A stretch of 64,000 nt of DNA, taken from Halomonas sp. ML-15. Its GTDB lineage: Bacteria; Pseudomonadota; Gammaproteobacteria; Pseudomonadales; Halomonadaceae. The stretch is taken from contig NZ_JACXZT010000010.1 in assembly GCF_014779595.1 (NCBI RefSeq), positions 1 to 64,000 on the forward strand, read 5' to 3'. Made by a program: the position numbers and the translations under genes. The notes below the pieces were generated by a model that was given only the letters and a program-made list of their open reading frames with translations, made no database searches and had not been told where the DNA came from. Numbering within the stretch: the stretch's first letter is position 1; every line of letters begins with the position of its first letter. Of the stretch, positions 1-8,170 are shown piece after piece.

Positions 1-1722
1 CTGGCCGGCCTTCACGTGCAGCGTGCCCTGGACGATCAGGTGCTGGCTGCCCTCGGTGTGCTCATGGCGCTGGCCGTGGACGCTGTGGTGGTCGTCGCTG
101 TCGATCTCGCTGATGCGGTCGTGGTGAACCATGAGATGGCTGTCGTTGCCGATCTCTTCGGTGCGGTCGTTATTGGTGAGCAGCTCCAGGTCCTTCTGGG
201 CGTGCAGCCAGATCTGCTCCTGGTCGGCCTGGTCTTCGAAGCGCAGCTCGTTGAAGCCCTCGCCCTGGTGGCTCTGGGTGCGGATCACGGTGCGCGTCTT
301 GTGCGCCGGAAGTTCGTAAGGCGGCGTGTTGACCGCGTGGTAGGTGCGCCCGGTGATCAGCGGCTGATCCGGATCGCCCTCCAGAAAGCTGACGATAATT
401 TCGTGGCCGATCCGCGGGATGGCGATGCTACCGTAGCCGCCGCCGGCCCAGCCCTGGGCGACGCGGATCCAGGCGCTGGCGGTGTCATCGGGCTCGGCGT
501 AGCGGTCCCAGGGAAACTGCACCTTGACCCGGCCGTGCTCGTCGCAGTGGATCTCTTCGCCCTCGGGGCCGACCACGAAGGCGACCTGTGGGCCGTCCAC
601 TCTCGGTTTGGGGGTCGGCTCGGGGCGCCAGGCGGTGTCGCCGGGGGTAAGGACGACGTCATTATGGTATCGAGTCATGCCATTGGCATCACTCTGCGTG
701 ACACCATCCTCTTCCAGGGCCTGGGGCTGTTCGCCGCGGTGGGTGATCCGCACCACCTGCCAGTCGCGGTTGAGGCTGTCGGCGTCGTGGTCGCTGAGGG
801 TAAAGCGGCTGCCGGGGGCGAGCTCGGGGAGGTCGCTGTTGGCTTCCGCGGTCAGGGCGTCGTGGCGCAGCGCTTCGAGGCGGATCTTGGTGAAGGGCTC
901 GCCGGAGGCGTCCTGCTTGTAGCGCCCGGGGTAGTCGTAGTGCTCGTAGTCGTCTCTTTGCGCATGTTCCTCTAGGTCCCCGGCCACATGTTCATGCAGT
1001 GGGGCATACGCGGGCTGCTTGAAGGAGTAGTCCTTGAGGGTGGCGCTGGCCGGGGCGACCCGGGCGACGTGTTTGAGCCGACGCACATGGCGGGTCGGGG
1101 CGCTGCCGCCGGCGCGGCTGTGGTAGCTGCGCTCGCCCAGCGCGGTGAGCATCTGCGGGTCGTCGGCGAAGATCAGGCGGTGGGCACCGCCAACGTCGTC
1201 CTCGAACTCGTGAAAGTAGAACAGCCCCTCTTCGGCGGCCAGGCGCTGGATAAAGGCCAGGTCGGTCTCCCGGTACTGCACGCAGTACTCCCGCGCTTCC
1301 GGCTCGCGGGTAACGGCGAAGGCGACGTCGGTGATGCCGCGCTCCTCGCACAGGGTATTGATGATGGTCAGCGGCGAGACGTTCTGGAAGATGCGCGAGT
1401 TGTGGCGCAGCGAGAGGCGCCATAGCGCCGGACGGATCACCAGCGAGTAGAAGGTGCGGCGATGGCCGCGGTCGCCGCGGCTGAATTCGGCGGCGATGCC
1501 GTGCACCCGGCGCAGCGGTTCGCCATCCTGCCACACGGTAAGGGTCAGCTCACGGTCGAGGAAGGCCTCGGGGGAGAGGTCCGACGCGCGGCTGGCGAAC
1601 TCGACCTCGAGGCGAAACGGCGCCGAGAGCGACTCCTCGAGGGTGAAGTCGATCACCGCCAGGTCGAGGCTGTCGTCGCTGGCCAGGGCCAGGGTGAATT
1701 GCAGTCCGGTGGCGTGGGCCAT
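1..1722 (-). CDS. vgrG: Type VI secretion tip protein VgrG (3' end beyond window)
   Basis: This is the trimeric spike at the tip of the T6SS tube, which carries effectors out of the cell. The frame is open from the ATG at 1722 to the window edge, giving 574 residues with the C-terminus missing. The first ~330 residues match the gp27-like hub. The gp5-like OB fold follows at about residues 370-420 and contains the family hallmark CDEHGRVKVQFPWDR near residue 390. The conserved GWAGGGYGSIAIPRIGHEII stretch comes next, and the start of the repetitive needle region lies at the edge. A GGAGG ribosome site sits just upstream of the start. It is the last gene of a minus-strand group with hcp. Whether it carries a C-terminal effector extension cannot be seen here. 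Family assignment is secure. Confidence 0.95.
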   Translation of the reverse strand, partial: MAHATGLQFTLALASDDSLDLAVIDFTLEESLSAPFRLEVEFASRASDLSPEAFLDRELTLTVWQDGEPLRRVHGIAAEFSRGDRGHRRTFYSLVIRPALWRLSLRHNSRIFQNVSPLTIINTLCEERGITDVAFAVTREPEAREYCVQYRETDLAFIQRLAAEEGLFYFHEFEDDVGGAHRLIFADDPQMLTALGERSYHSRAGGSAPTRHVRRLKHVARVAPASATLKDYSFKQPAYAPLHEHVAGDLEEHAQRDDYEHYDYPGRYKQDASGEPFTKIRLEALRHDALTAEANSDLPELAPGSRFTLSDHDADSLNRDWQVVRITHRGEQPQALEEDGVTQSDANGMTRYHNDVVLTPGDTAWRPEPTPKPRVDGPQVAFVVGPEGEEIHCDEHGRVKVQFPWDRYAEPDDTASAWIRVAQGWAGGGYGSIAIPRIGHEIIVSFLEGDPDQPLITGRTYHAVNTPPYELPAHKTRTVIRTQSHQGEGFNELRFEDQADQEQIWLHAQKDLELLTNNDRTEEIGNDSHLMVHHDRISEIDSDDHHSVHGQRHEHTEGSQHLIVQGTLHVKAGQ

Positions 1723-2106
1723 GGGTCCCTCCAGGCAAGTGAACAGCAGCGCCACCCGGGAGGTTACCGCTCACCGAGCAGCACGCAAGCGATCCTGCAT
1801 CACTGTGGTAGATCGCTGACGTGATATATGGGCAATCGCTTACATGCGTTGATGCCAGAGCTCTCAACGAGCCCTGGCATCAGGTTTTGCACGAAAACAT
1901 CCTACGCTCAATCATTTGGCATTAAGAATCGGCTCGTGCGCGAGTCCTATCAGAATGCTCATGTATACCCCGTGAACTCGAACGCGAGCTCGATCCTTTA
2001 TTTGCCGACTTTTAGTACAAAGCCTAGTAGCCAGTTGTGGCGGGAAATTGGAGGTGGGGACTTATACCCTTTGTCGTCTTCAGTAATGAGCTTGCTATAC
2101 ATACAC
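1723..2106. other. Intergenic stretch upstream of vgrG
   Basis: This stretch has no convincing gene. Short open frames on both strands lack ribosome sites and recognisable protein features. It is clearly AT-richer than the vgrG gene and probably contains the vgrG leader, but I could not pick a promoter with confidence. Confidence 0.5.
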
Positions 2107-2940
2107 TTACCACCTTGGCCGGATGTCTTTGATATTGTTGTGCGCTGCTCGATTAGGTAGGAGTCCATGCAGGTCACTCTCTGTGCGATCATTAATCTGA
2201 GAAAGGCATGCTTCTTGTGTGCTGACCTGTTCGCTTAGTAAAGGGGAGCTGGCCTCATCCGGAATAGAGCGCAATGTACTGCCGACTATGCTGGTGGCCA
2301 GATATATGGTTTTGGGTGGGACAACAAAAAAGCGATGAATGAAGTCGCCATCAAAGTTCCTTGCGGATAAGGTTGAGCCGCGCTGATTCAGGTCGCGCTC
2401 GACAATGCTTGCAATCAGATCGCTGAAGCTTTGAAAAGACACGTCCACCTTGACTCCGCATATTTTTTCAACCTCTATTCTTTGTCCAGAACTAAGGTGG
2501 TAATGCATGTCTGTCATTTTAAATAGTCCCGCTTCCGCGTTCCTCCAGTCCAATAAAGCTTCTGTACGGTCATCGGACTCTCTACTCTCGGGCCGTTGCA
2601 CGAGGCTTAATATGGTGCCTCCAGAATACTGATCTATTATTTCAAGCCTCGGACGGTCGGTAGTTGCCAATTTTTCTTTCATGAATTTTGCTATGGAAAC
2701 GCGCCTCTCTCCTTCAGGGAGTTCTTCATCGAAATTGATCCTCAGGTTTCCATTCCTGCTCCAATCCAGGGTGAAAGCATAGCCATTCTCCGCAAGCACC
2801 TCTTCCACCTGTGCAATTGCAAGTGTCCTGTCTTCCACTGGACGAGTAAAGCTGACGTCCAGGTGCTGATCACATCCGGTAATGACAGAAGTCAGCAGCG
2901 CGAATAGCATTGTCATCTTCATCGCTTTGGTCTTGATCAT
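2107..2940 (-). CDS. Predicted lipoprotein of unknown function in T6SS island
   Basis: About 277 residues. The N-terminus (MIKTKAMKMTM, then a hydrophobic run ending in LLTSVITGC) is a lipoprotein signal peptide with Cys as the lipidation site, so the protein should be membrane-anchored in the envelope. I do not recognise the mature part; it is soluble-looking and mixed in character. The start is uncertain: in-frame ATGs at 2949, 2940 and 2922 all lack an ideal ribosome site, and 2940 has GAGG close by. Composition is AT-richer than the flanking vgrG and most of the window, which suggests recent acquisition. It lies between the DUF805 gene and vgrG on the same strand. An immunity or accessory role in the T6SS island is possible, but that is inference from position only. 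Confidence 0.7.
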   Translation of the reverse strand: MIKTKAMKMTMLFALLTSVITGCDQHLDVSFTRPVEDRTLAIAQVEEVLAENGYAFTLDWSRNGNLRINFDEELPEGERRVSIAKFMKEKLATTDRPRLEIIDQYSGGTILSLVQRPESRESDDRTEALLDWRNAEAGLFKMTDMHYHLSSGQRIEVEKICGVKVDVSFQSFSDLIASIVERDLNQRGSTLSARNFDGDFIHRFFVVPPKTIYLATSIVGSTLRSIPDEASSPLLSEQVSTQEACLSQINDRTESDLHGLLPNRAAHNNIKDIRPRW

Positions 2941-3246
2941 GATCCTCATTCCGACGCTTGGTATATTCACATTCTGTCTGCTCAATAAAATACATTTCTC
3001 GGTCTTGTTCATTGCCATTTTAAAAGCTTATGGTGAAGCGATCCGATTGACCTTGATATTTTGGTTGTTAACGCTAAGTTCGAGGCTTCATAATGGCTAA
3101 ATCCATATGGGAGGCGTCGGCTGATGTGGACGAAGGCTGACAAGGCGTATCGGTAAACGCTGGCGTAAATTGTTATCGATGGTTTGCAAGTATAGGCCTG
3201 ATGTGTAGCTTGTTAGTCAATAATAAAAAGAGTTTGTGTTTGTTGC
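2941..3246. other. AT-rich intergenic stretch in T6SS island
   Basis: This region separates the lipoprotein gene from the DUF805 gene. It is AT-rich and has only short open frames with no support. It probably holds the lipoprotein promoter and leader; no specific site could be assigned. Confidence 0.4.
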
Positions 3247-3732
3247 CTAAATCCCAGTCAATAAAGCTATGAAAAAGATAATCAAGCCGAGTGCACATAA
3301 AATCTTTACAGTATCACTGTCAGGCGCGGGCGGCGCACCATAACCGTTAGGCCCTGGCGTGCCCGGAACGAAGAGCATTGCTAGTGTCAAAACTATTCCA
3401 ATCAAAGGAATGAACGATGTCAATATCCACCAATCTTTAGCGTTAAAATCGTTTAGGCGGCGGATGCTAATGATAATCGTGAAGACAATGCATAGTGCAC
3501 CGGAAAGCATGACTATAAAAGATAGTAAAATAACGATTCCAGCATTGCCCGGCGTAGCCCATACGCGAATGGCCAGAAGTGTCAGGAGTGCGGGAGCCAA
3601 AGTCACGGCTATCATGTAGAGCAAGAAGCGGACACGACCTAACCTGCCGCTACCTTGGAAGAACTTGGGTGCGTAGACATCATCTTGGCAGTTGCCAGGG
3701 GGAATAGAAGTGGTTGAAGTGGAGTGTGGCAT
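3247..3732 (-). CDS. DUF805 family inner-membrane protein
   Basis: This 161-residue protein has four hydrophobic segments. It shows DUF805 hallmarks: an N-terminal F-G-GRLGRVRFLLY-type motif (residues ~24-40), a central IRRLND motif followed by WW (residues ~91-103), and a C-terminal PGTPGPNGYG stretch (residues ~124-133). DUF805 proteins are small integral membrane proteins of unknown function. The start has a good AGGGAAGG ribosome site. It sits between hcp and the lipoprotein/vgrG genes, all on the minus strand. That placement inside a T6SS group is not typical for the family; it could be a cargo, an immunity protein or simply a passenger. No catalytic residues are apparent. Confidence 0.85.
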   Translation of the reverse strand: MPHSTSTTSIPPGNCQDDVYAPKFFQGSGRLGRVRFLLYMIAVTLAPALLTLLAIRVWATPGNAGIVILLSFIVMLSGALCIVFTIIISIRRLNDFNAKDWWILTSFIPLIGIVLTLAMLFVPGTPGPNGYGAPPAPDSDTVKILCALGLIIFFIALLTGI

Positions 3733-3837
3733 AGCCTTCCCTGTCTTGGTCGCAATCGTATGTTTGTACAGTGACAGTATTCACCTGACACATGCCCCCG
3801 CCCGGCGAGCGGTCGGGCAGGGGCGAGGACGAGACAA

Positions 3838-4356
3838 TCAGGCTTCGGACGGGGCGCGCCAGTCGTCGGAACCTGAGGTGCCGGCCACGGTGTGCTCCCA
3901 ATCGATCTTGCGGTAGGAGAGTGAGACGTCCATCAGCTGAGTGAACTCAGCGCTGTTGGCATCCTGGGCGTGGGGCATGCGCAGGTTGATGTCGACGATG
4001 GTGGCGTCGGTCAGGCTGGTGGTGAAGAAGTGCTCCTGCTTGCCTTCCACCGAGGTGCGGTACCACTTCAGCTCGACCTTGGGCAGCATTTCACCGGAGG
4101 CCAGGGCGTTGTACATCAGCGGCACGGCCTTGTTGAGGGCCACGGTGAAGATGAACGGCTTGTGGGCGCGCTGGCCGGAAGGCTGACCAGACTGCGGGTC
4201 AGTCGGCACAGTAACGATATGCTTGAACTCTTGGACCAGCATTTCGTCTTCGTGGCCTTCCACGTAGATGTTGCCGACGGAGTCGGGGGTGAAGGCACCG
4301 GCGGTGATGTTGCCCTGGGTCTGGCCTTCGATGCTGATATAACAAGGTGTTGGCAT
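3838..4356 (-). CDS. hcp: Type VI secretion system tube protein Hcp
   Basis: Hcp forms the stacked hexameric rings of the T6SS tube and acts as an effector chaperone and exported marker. The 172-residue protein starts MPTPCYISIEGQTQG and contains the usual Hcp landmarks: an EGHEDEMLVQEFKH segment, HKPFIFTVALNKAVP, and a YRKIDWEH block near the C-terminus. The ATG at 4356 follows an AGGAG site. The open frame extends 46 codons upstream, but the canonical N-terminus fixes the start here. It is the first gene of the minus-strand hcp-DUF805-lipoprotein-vgrG group. The structural T6SS genes (tssBC, clpV, tssJKLM) are not in the window, so this is an orphan hcp/vgrG island or the edge of a larger cluster to the left. 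Confidence 0.95.
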   Translation of the reverse strand: MPTPCYISIEGQTQGNITAGAFTPDSVGNIYVEGHEDEMLVQEFKHIVTVPTDPQSGQPSGQRAHKPFIFTVALNKAVPLMYNALASGEMLPKVELKWYRTSVEGKQEHFFTTSLTDATIVDINLRMPHAQDANSAEFTQLMDVSLSYRKIDWEHTVAGTSGSDDWRAPSEA

Positions 4357-4538
4357 GAGTCTGCTCCTGCTAAGCACTGTACAAATGGCGTTCGCCAATT
4401 TGTTCAGCACTTGATTGACGGAAAAATGAGAAAACGTCCGGTGGACGCCCCATATAGAGCAGGCGGCATGCCAATCAAGGGAAAGCGATTGCATATCAGT
4501 GATATACGACTTTTCGGAGAGACGAGGCTAAGTATATT

Positions 4539-4594
4539 TGGGCAACTTCTTGCCCAGGGCGAGCAAGAAGTTGCCCAGCGGGCAAGAAATTGCC
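4539..4594. promoter_or_regulatory. Inverted and direct repeat cluster upstream of hcp
   Basis: Three copies of a GGCAAYTTCTTGC-type element occur within 56 bases. A plus-strand copy at 4540-4553 and a minus-strand copy at 4563-4576 form a 15-bp perfect inverted repeat once the flanking T/A pair is included. A second minus-strand copy lies at 4580-4594. On the minus strand the middle copy also fits the GG-N10-GC spacing of a sigma-54 promoter with a TTGCT -12 box, although the -24 box is poor. It lies ~185-240 bases upstream of hcp inside the 4357-4728 gap, which otherwise holds only AT-rich sequence at 4595-4620. The role is unknown: operator, promoter or RNA hairpin. Confidence 0.5.
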
Positions 4595-4728
4595 TAATTT
4601 AAATTAATTCACCTTTAAATGATGTGCGCTTTCCTAATCCATCACGCCCGTCGCTAGAGTGGTAATACACGTTAGCGCGGGGTGGAGCTAGCGGTACTGG
4701 GCTCGTTCCATTACCGATGCTCGGTCGG

Positions 4729-5229
4729 TCAGCGGCCGGTGGCGTTGACCTGCCCCGCCGTCATTGCCGCATCGGGCATCTGCTCCATGCGCCGGCGCTC
4801 CTCATCGAGGATGGCCAGGGCCTGCTGCGGCGTGGTGCGTGGCGCGGGAGTCAGCAGGCTGACGGCTACGCCGACGGACAGGGCGGTCAACACTGCGGGA
4901 ATGCTGGGGTTGCCCCAATAGGCGTTCCAGTCGGCGTTGGCGATGATGACCAGTGACGTGGATGAGGCGCTGACCAGCGTGGCCACGGCGCCCTGCCAGT
5001 TGTAGCGAGGCCAGAAGCGGCCGAGCAGGGCGCAGGCCAATAGACCGGCCATGATGGTGGAGATCATGCGGGTGATGTAGTCGATCACATTGTCCGAGGT
5101 CAGGGCGAACGCCAGTGCCAGGCCGATGGTATCGGTCCATACCATGGCGAAGTAGCCGCCGATCACGCAATAGATACCGAAGCCCAGTACCACGAGAATA
5201 CGGGCCGTCGTCAGGTCGATATCTGCCAG
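4729..5229 (-). pseudogene. Remnant of a sodium:solute symporter
   Basis: The frame is closed by an in-frame stop at 5230-5232 and reads about 166 residues. It resembles pieces of an SSS-family symporter (normally ~450-600 residues) but begins inside a mid-protein membrane segment (LGFGIYCVIGGYFAMVWTDT). It then passes almost directly to the C-terminal part (SDNVIDYITRMISTIMAGLL, GRFWPRYNWQGA, WGNPSIPA). On my recollection of the family, both the N-terminal third and a large internal portion are missing. The apparent GTG start has no ribosome site. I therefore read it as a decayed gene. Before decay it could have fed the neighbouring DSD1-like enzyme or the sugar-acid operon. Confidence 0.7.
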
Positions 5230-5286
5230 TCAATGTTTTGTGAAAGTAGCTAACATGGGTGGGCATCGGCCACAGGAGAGCGAGTC

Positions 5287-6504
5287 ATGAGTGACGCGGA
5301 GAGGTGTCGCGATAAGGGGGGTATCGAGACCGGCCCCGAGCTACTGAGCGGCGTCAGTCTGCCGGCGGCAGTGGTCTTCGATGCGCCGCTCGAGCACAAC
5401 ATCGCCTGGATGCAGCGCTTCGCCGAGGCCCATGGGGCGCGGCTGGCGCCCCACGGCAAGACCACCATGGCCCCAGCGCTGTTTCGGCGCCAGATCGAGG
5501 CCGGCGCCTGGGGAATCACCCTGGCCACGGCACCCCAGTGTCGGGCCGCCTTCGCCCATGGAATGCGTCGGCTGCTGATGGCCAATCAGCTGATCGGCGA
5601 GGCCAATATGGGCATCGTCGCCGAGCTGATCGAGGGCGGCGCTGACTATTACTGCATCGTGGATAGCGCCGAGAACGTACGTCAGCTGGGGCGTTTCTTC
5701 GCCGAGCGCGGCATCCGCCTCCAGGTGCTGATCGAGTTGGGCGTGCCCGGGGGGCGCTGCGGCTGCCGCGATAGCGCCCAGGTCGAGGCGCTGGTGTCGG
5801 CGATCGCCGAGCAGCCGGCCTTGGCGCTGGTCGGTATCGAGGGCTACGAGGGGATGATCGCCGGCAATGACGAGGTCGCCGCGGTGCGCGCCTATGGCGA
5901 ACGGCTGGTCGAGACCGTGCGCTTACTGCACGCCAGCGGCGTGCTCGAGAGCGAGGCGCCGATCGTGACCGCGTCCGGCTCCAAGTGGTTCGATCTGATC
6001 GCCGCGGCCTTCGACAAGGCGGAGCTGCGCGAGCACTACACACCGGTGCTGAGGCCTGGCTGTTATGTGGTGCACGACCACAAGCTCTATGCCGGCGCCA
6101 TGGCCGATGTGAAGGCGCGCCACCCCCACCTAGAGAGCGAGTTGCGGCCGGCGCTCGAGGTCTTCGTCCATGTGCAGTCGCTGCCCGAGCCGGGGCTGGC
6201 CATCATCGCCCTGGGCAAGCGTGATATCGGCCATGAGCCGGACCTGCCGCTGCCGCTGCGGCTCTATCCGCTGGTCTCGGACCCGGTGGCGGCCACGACG
6301 CCGGTCGACATCAGCGGCTGGCATGCCACCCATATCATGGATCAGCATCTGTTCCTGGCGATTCCCCCGGAGGCGAAGATCGCCGTCGGCGATGTGATCG
6401 CCTTCGGCACCTCCCACCCCTGCCTGACCTTCGACAAGTGGCGCCAGCTGCTGCTGGTAAATGACGCACTGGAGGTCCGGGAAAGCCTGGCGACCTATTT
6501 CTAA
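5287..6504 (+). CDS. DSD1-like PLP enzyme (D-serine dehydratase / D-threonine aldolase family)
   Basis: This 405-residue fold-type III (alanine racemase N-terminal barrel) enzyme acts on D-hydroxy amino acids. LAPHGKTTMAP carries the PLP Schiff-base lysine at residue 58. The C-terminal D-serine dehydratase-like domain ends with GTSHPCLTFDKW, whose His377 and Cys379 are the expected divalent metal ligands. The likely reaction is dehydration or retro-aldol cleavage of a D-beta-hydroxy amino acid; the substrate is not readable from sequence. The ATG follows AGGAGAG. It converges with the HAD-kdgK-lacI group and lies beside a ruined symporter gene. Annotated relatives are often called amino acid deaminase or DSD1 family. 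Confidence 0.88.
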   Translation: MSDAERCRDKGGIETGPELLSGVSLPAAVVFDAPLEHNIAWMQRFAEAHGARLAPHGKTTMAPALFRRQIEAGAWGITLATAPQCRAAFAHGMRRLLMANQLIGEANMGIVAELIEGGADYYCIVDSAENVRQLGRFFAERGIRLQVLIELGVPGGRCGCRDSAQVEALVSAIAEQPALALVGIEGYEGMIAGNDEVAAVRAYGERLVETVRLLHASGVLESEAPIVTASGSKWFDLIAAAFDKAELREHYTPVLRPGCYVVHDHKLYAGAMADVKARHPHLESELRPALEVFVHVQSLPEPGLAIIALGKRDIGHEPDLPLPLRLYPLVSDPVAATTPVDISGWHATHIMDQHLFLAIPPEAKIAVGDVIAFGTSHPCLTFDKWRQLLLVNDALEVRESLATYF

Positions 6505-6515
6505 CGCCTGGGCCG

Positions 6516-7187
6516 CTAAGCGGTTGCGCTTGCTTCGAGTCGGGCCACCACCGCCGGCAGCTCGCGAGCGTGGTGGATGGCGATAGCGCCGTGCGGGGTG
6601 GCTTCCGTGTCGGGGAAGTGGTTGAGGTGGATCACCTGCATGCCGGCGGCCAGGCCGGCGGCGACCCCCACCGCAGCATCGTCGATCACCACACAGCGCT
6701 GGGGCGCTTGGTCCATGGCCGCGGCGGCCTGCAGAAAGAGGCCCGGGTCCGGCTTCCACACCTCGAGGGTGTAGGCGCTGAACAGCCGCTCACCGAAGTG
6801 GTGAGTAAAGCCGACGCTCTGCATGGCGCAGCGAATCTTGGCCTCGGGGCCGTTGGAGACCACCGCCTTGGGGTGGGCAGCGAGGCTGTCCAGGGCCTCG
6901 GGCATACCGGCGATGGGCATTAGCTCCGCGCGCATGCGCCGCTCCATCAGCGCGCGCATCTCTTGCTCCAGCTGCTGACGACGCGCCTCGCCGATCGCGG
7001 CGTGGCGGCTTTCGAGCTCGAGCACGATGGTCAGGAAACGCACGCCGCGAAACTCCTCCATATATTGACGCGCCGAGAAGGGCAGCCCGCAACGCGGCAG
7101 CACCTCGGCCATCACCTCGGCGAGCAGGATCTCGCTGTCGACCAGGGTGCCATCGGAGTCGAACAGCAGGCAGAGCGGGGTGGTCAT
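6516..7187 (-). CDS. HAD superfamily phosphatase (YieH/6-phosphogluconate phosphatase-like)
   Basis: This 223-residue HAD subfamily IA hydrolase carries motif I as FDSDGTLVDSE (nucleophile Asp10, acid/base Asp12) and motif II as VVSNGPEAK. A lysine in VWKPDPGLF (motif III) and the acidic pair in CVVIDDAAVG (motif IV) complete the set. It resembles YieH and related beta-phosphoglucomutase-like phosphatases, so a small sugar phosphate is the likely substrate. The start overlaps the kdgK stop by four bases, so the two are translationally coupled. Together with the sugar-acid kinase next to it, it may remove excess phosphorylated intermediate; that role is inferred. Confidence 0.88.
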   Translation of the reverse strand: MTTPLCLLFDSDGTLVDSEILLAEVMAEVLPRCGLPFSARQYMEEFRGVRFLTIVLELESRHAAIGEARRQQLEQEMRALMERRMRAELMPIAGMPEALDSLAAHPKAVVSNGPEAKIRCAMQSVGFTHHFGERLFSAYTLEVWKPDPGLFLQAAAAMDQAPQRCVVIDDAAVGVAAGLAAGMQVIHLNHFPDTEATPHGAIAIHHARELPAVVARLEASATA

Positions 7188-8167
7188 GCAAATATCTCCG
7201 GAAAAGTGGCGGTGAGTGCCTTGAGCCGTTGGCGGTCGGGGAGTCCTTCCATGTCGCCGATGACTTTGACCGCCTCGGCGCCGAGCAGATTGCCGCGCTG
7301 AATGGCTTGGCGAGGGTGGTCACCGTCGAGCAGGGCGCTGATCACGCCAACCGCAAAGGCGTCGCCGGCCCCTACGGTATCGACCACGTCCGTCACTGGG
7401 AAGCCCGGCACGCTGAAGCTCTCCTCGCGGCCGCCCAAGGTGCCGCGATAGTACCCCCCTTCGGGGCCCAGTTTGATGACAACCGCCTTGGCCCCTCGCT
7501 CGAGATAGAAGTCGGCGATCGCCTCGGGGGAGTCTCGTCCGCTCAGCAGACGCCCCTCGGCGAGCCCGGGCAGGACCCAGTCGGCCAGGCTGGCCAACTG
7601 ATTGAGGGTGTCGCGCATTTCCTCTTCACTGCGCCAAAGGCTGGGGCGCAGGTTGGGGTCGAAGGAGATGCTCGCCCCGGCTGCCCGCGCCTGCTGCAGC
7701 AGATGCAGGGAGAGCTCCCGAGCGCTGGCCGACAGCGCCGGCGGGATGCCGGTGGCATGCAGATGCTTGAGGGCGCTGAGGTCGAGGTGGTCGGCATCGG
7801 CGCATGACAGCTGGCTGGCGGCGCTGCCGCGACGGAAGTAGCTGACCTTGGGGTCCTGGCCACCCGCGGCGCGCTCCTTGAACAGCAGCCCGGTAGGGTG
7901 GGCCGGGTCGGCGGTCAGGTAGCGGCAGTCGAGCCCCTCCCGCTCCAGGGTCTGGCGAATAAACTCGCCGAAGCCATCGGCGCCGACGCGGCTCAGCCAG
8001 GCGACGTGAAAGCCGAGCCTGGCCAGGCCAATGGCCACATTGGTGTCGGCGCCGGCGATCCTGCGCTGGAAATGCTCGACATCGGCCAGAGGTCCCGGCG
8101 TCTCGGCGACGAACATGGTCATGGCCTCACCGAAGGTGAGGATCTCGGGGGCGTGCTGGTTGGGCAT
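7184..8167 (-). CDS. kdgK: 2-keto-3-deoxygluconate kinase (PfkB family)
   Basis: This 327-residue ribokinase/PfkB carbohydrate kinase probably phosphorylates 2-keto-3-deoxygluconate to KDPG for the Entner-Doudoroff pathway. Visible features are the N-terminal substrate-binding AGADTNVAIGLARLG segment, the SFDPNLRPSLW motif typical of KdgK, and the C-terminal DTVGAGDAF catalytic/ATP motif. Length is normal. It lies directly downstream of the LacI-type regulator (3-base gap) and overlaps the HAD phosphatase gene. The substrate is assigned by family resemblance; another 2-keto sugar acid, such as 2-ketogluconate, cannot be excluded. Confidence 0.85.
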   Translation of the reverse strand: MPNQHAPEILTFGEAMTMFVAETPGPLADVEHFQRRIAGADTNVAIGLARLGFHVAWLSRVGADGFGEFIRQTLEREGLDCRYLTADPAHPTGLLFKERAAGGQDPKVSYFRRGSAASQLSCADADHLDLSALKHLHATGIPPALSASARELSLHLLQQARAAGASISFDPNLRPSLWRSEEEMRDTLNQLASLADWVLPGLAEGRLLSGRDSPEAIADFYLERGAKAVVIKLGPEGGYYRGTLGGREESFSVPGFPVTDVVDTVGAGDAFAVGVISALLDGDHPRQAIQRGNLLGAEAVKVIGDMEGLPDRQRLKALTATFPEIFA

Positions 8168-8170
8168 ATG

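Noticed and set aside
16-975. Long plus-strand open frame of 319 codons
   Set aside because: It lies opposite vgrG, whose minus-strand translation shows full family motifs. The plus-strand protein is Val/Ala/Gly-rich with no resemblance to a family, as expected for an antisense shadow in GC-rich DNA.
1-4356. Complete type VI secretion cluster
   Set aside because: Only hcp and vgrG are recognisable. None of the sheath, baseplate, membrane complex or ClpV genes is present in the window.
4563-4578. Firm sigma-54 promoter for hcp
   Set aside because: Only the GG-N10-GC spacing and TTGCT fit; the -24 box is poor and the distance to hcp is over 200 bases, so it is left as a possibility within the repeat entry.
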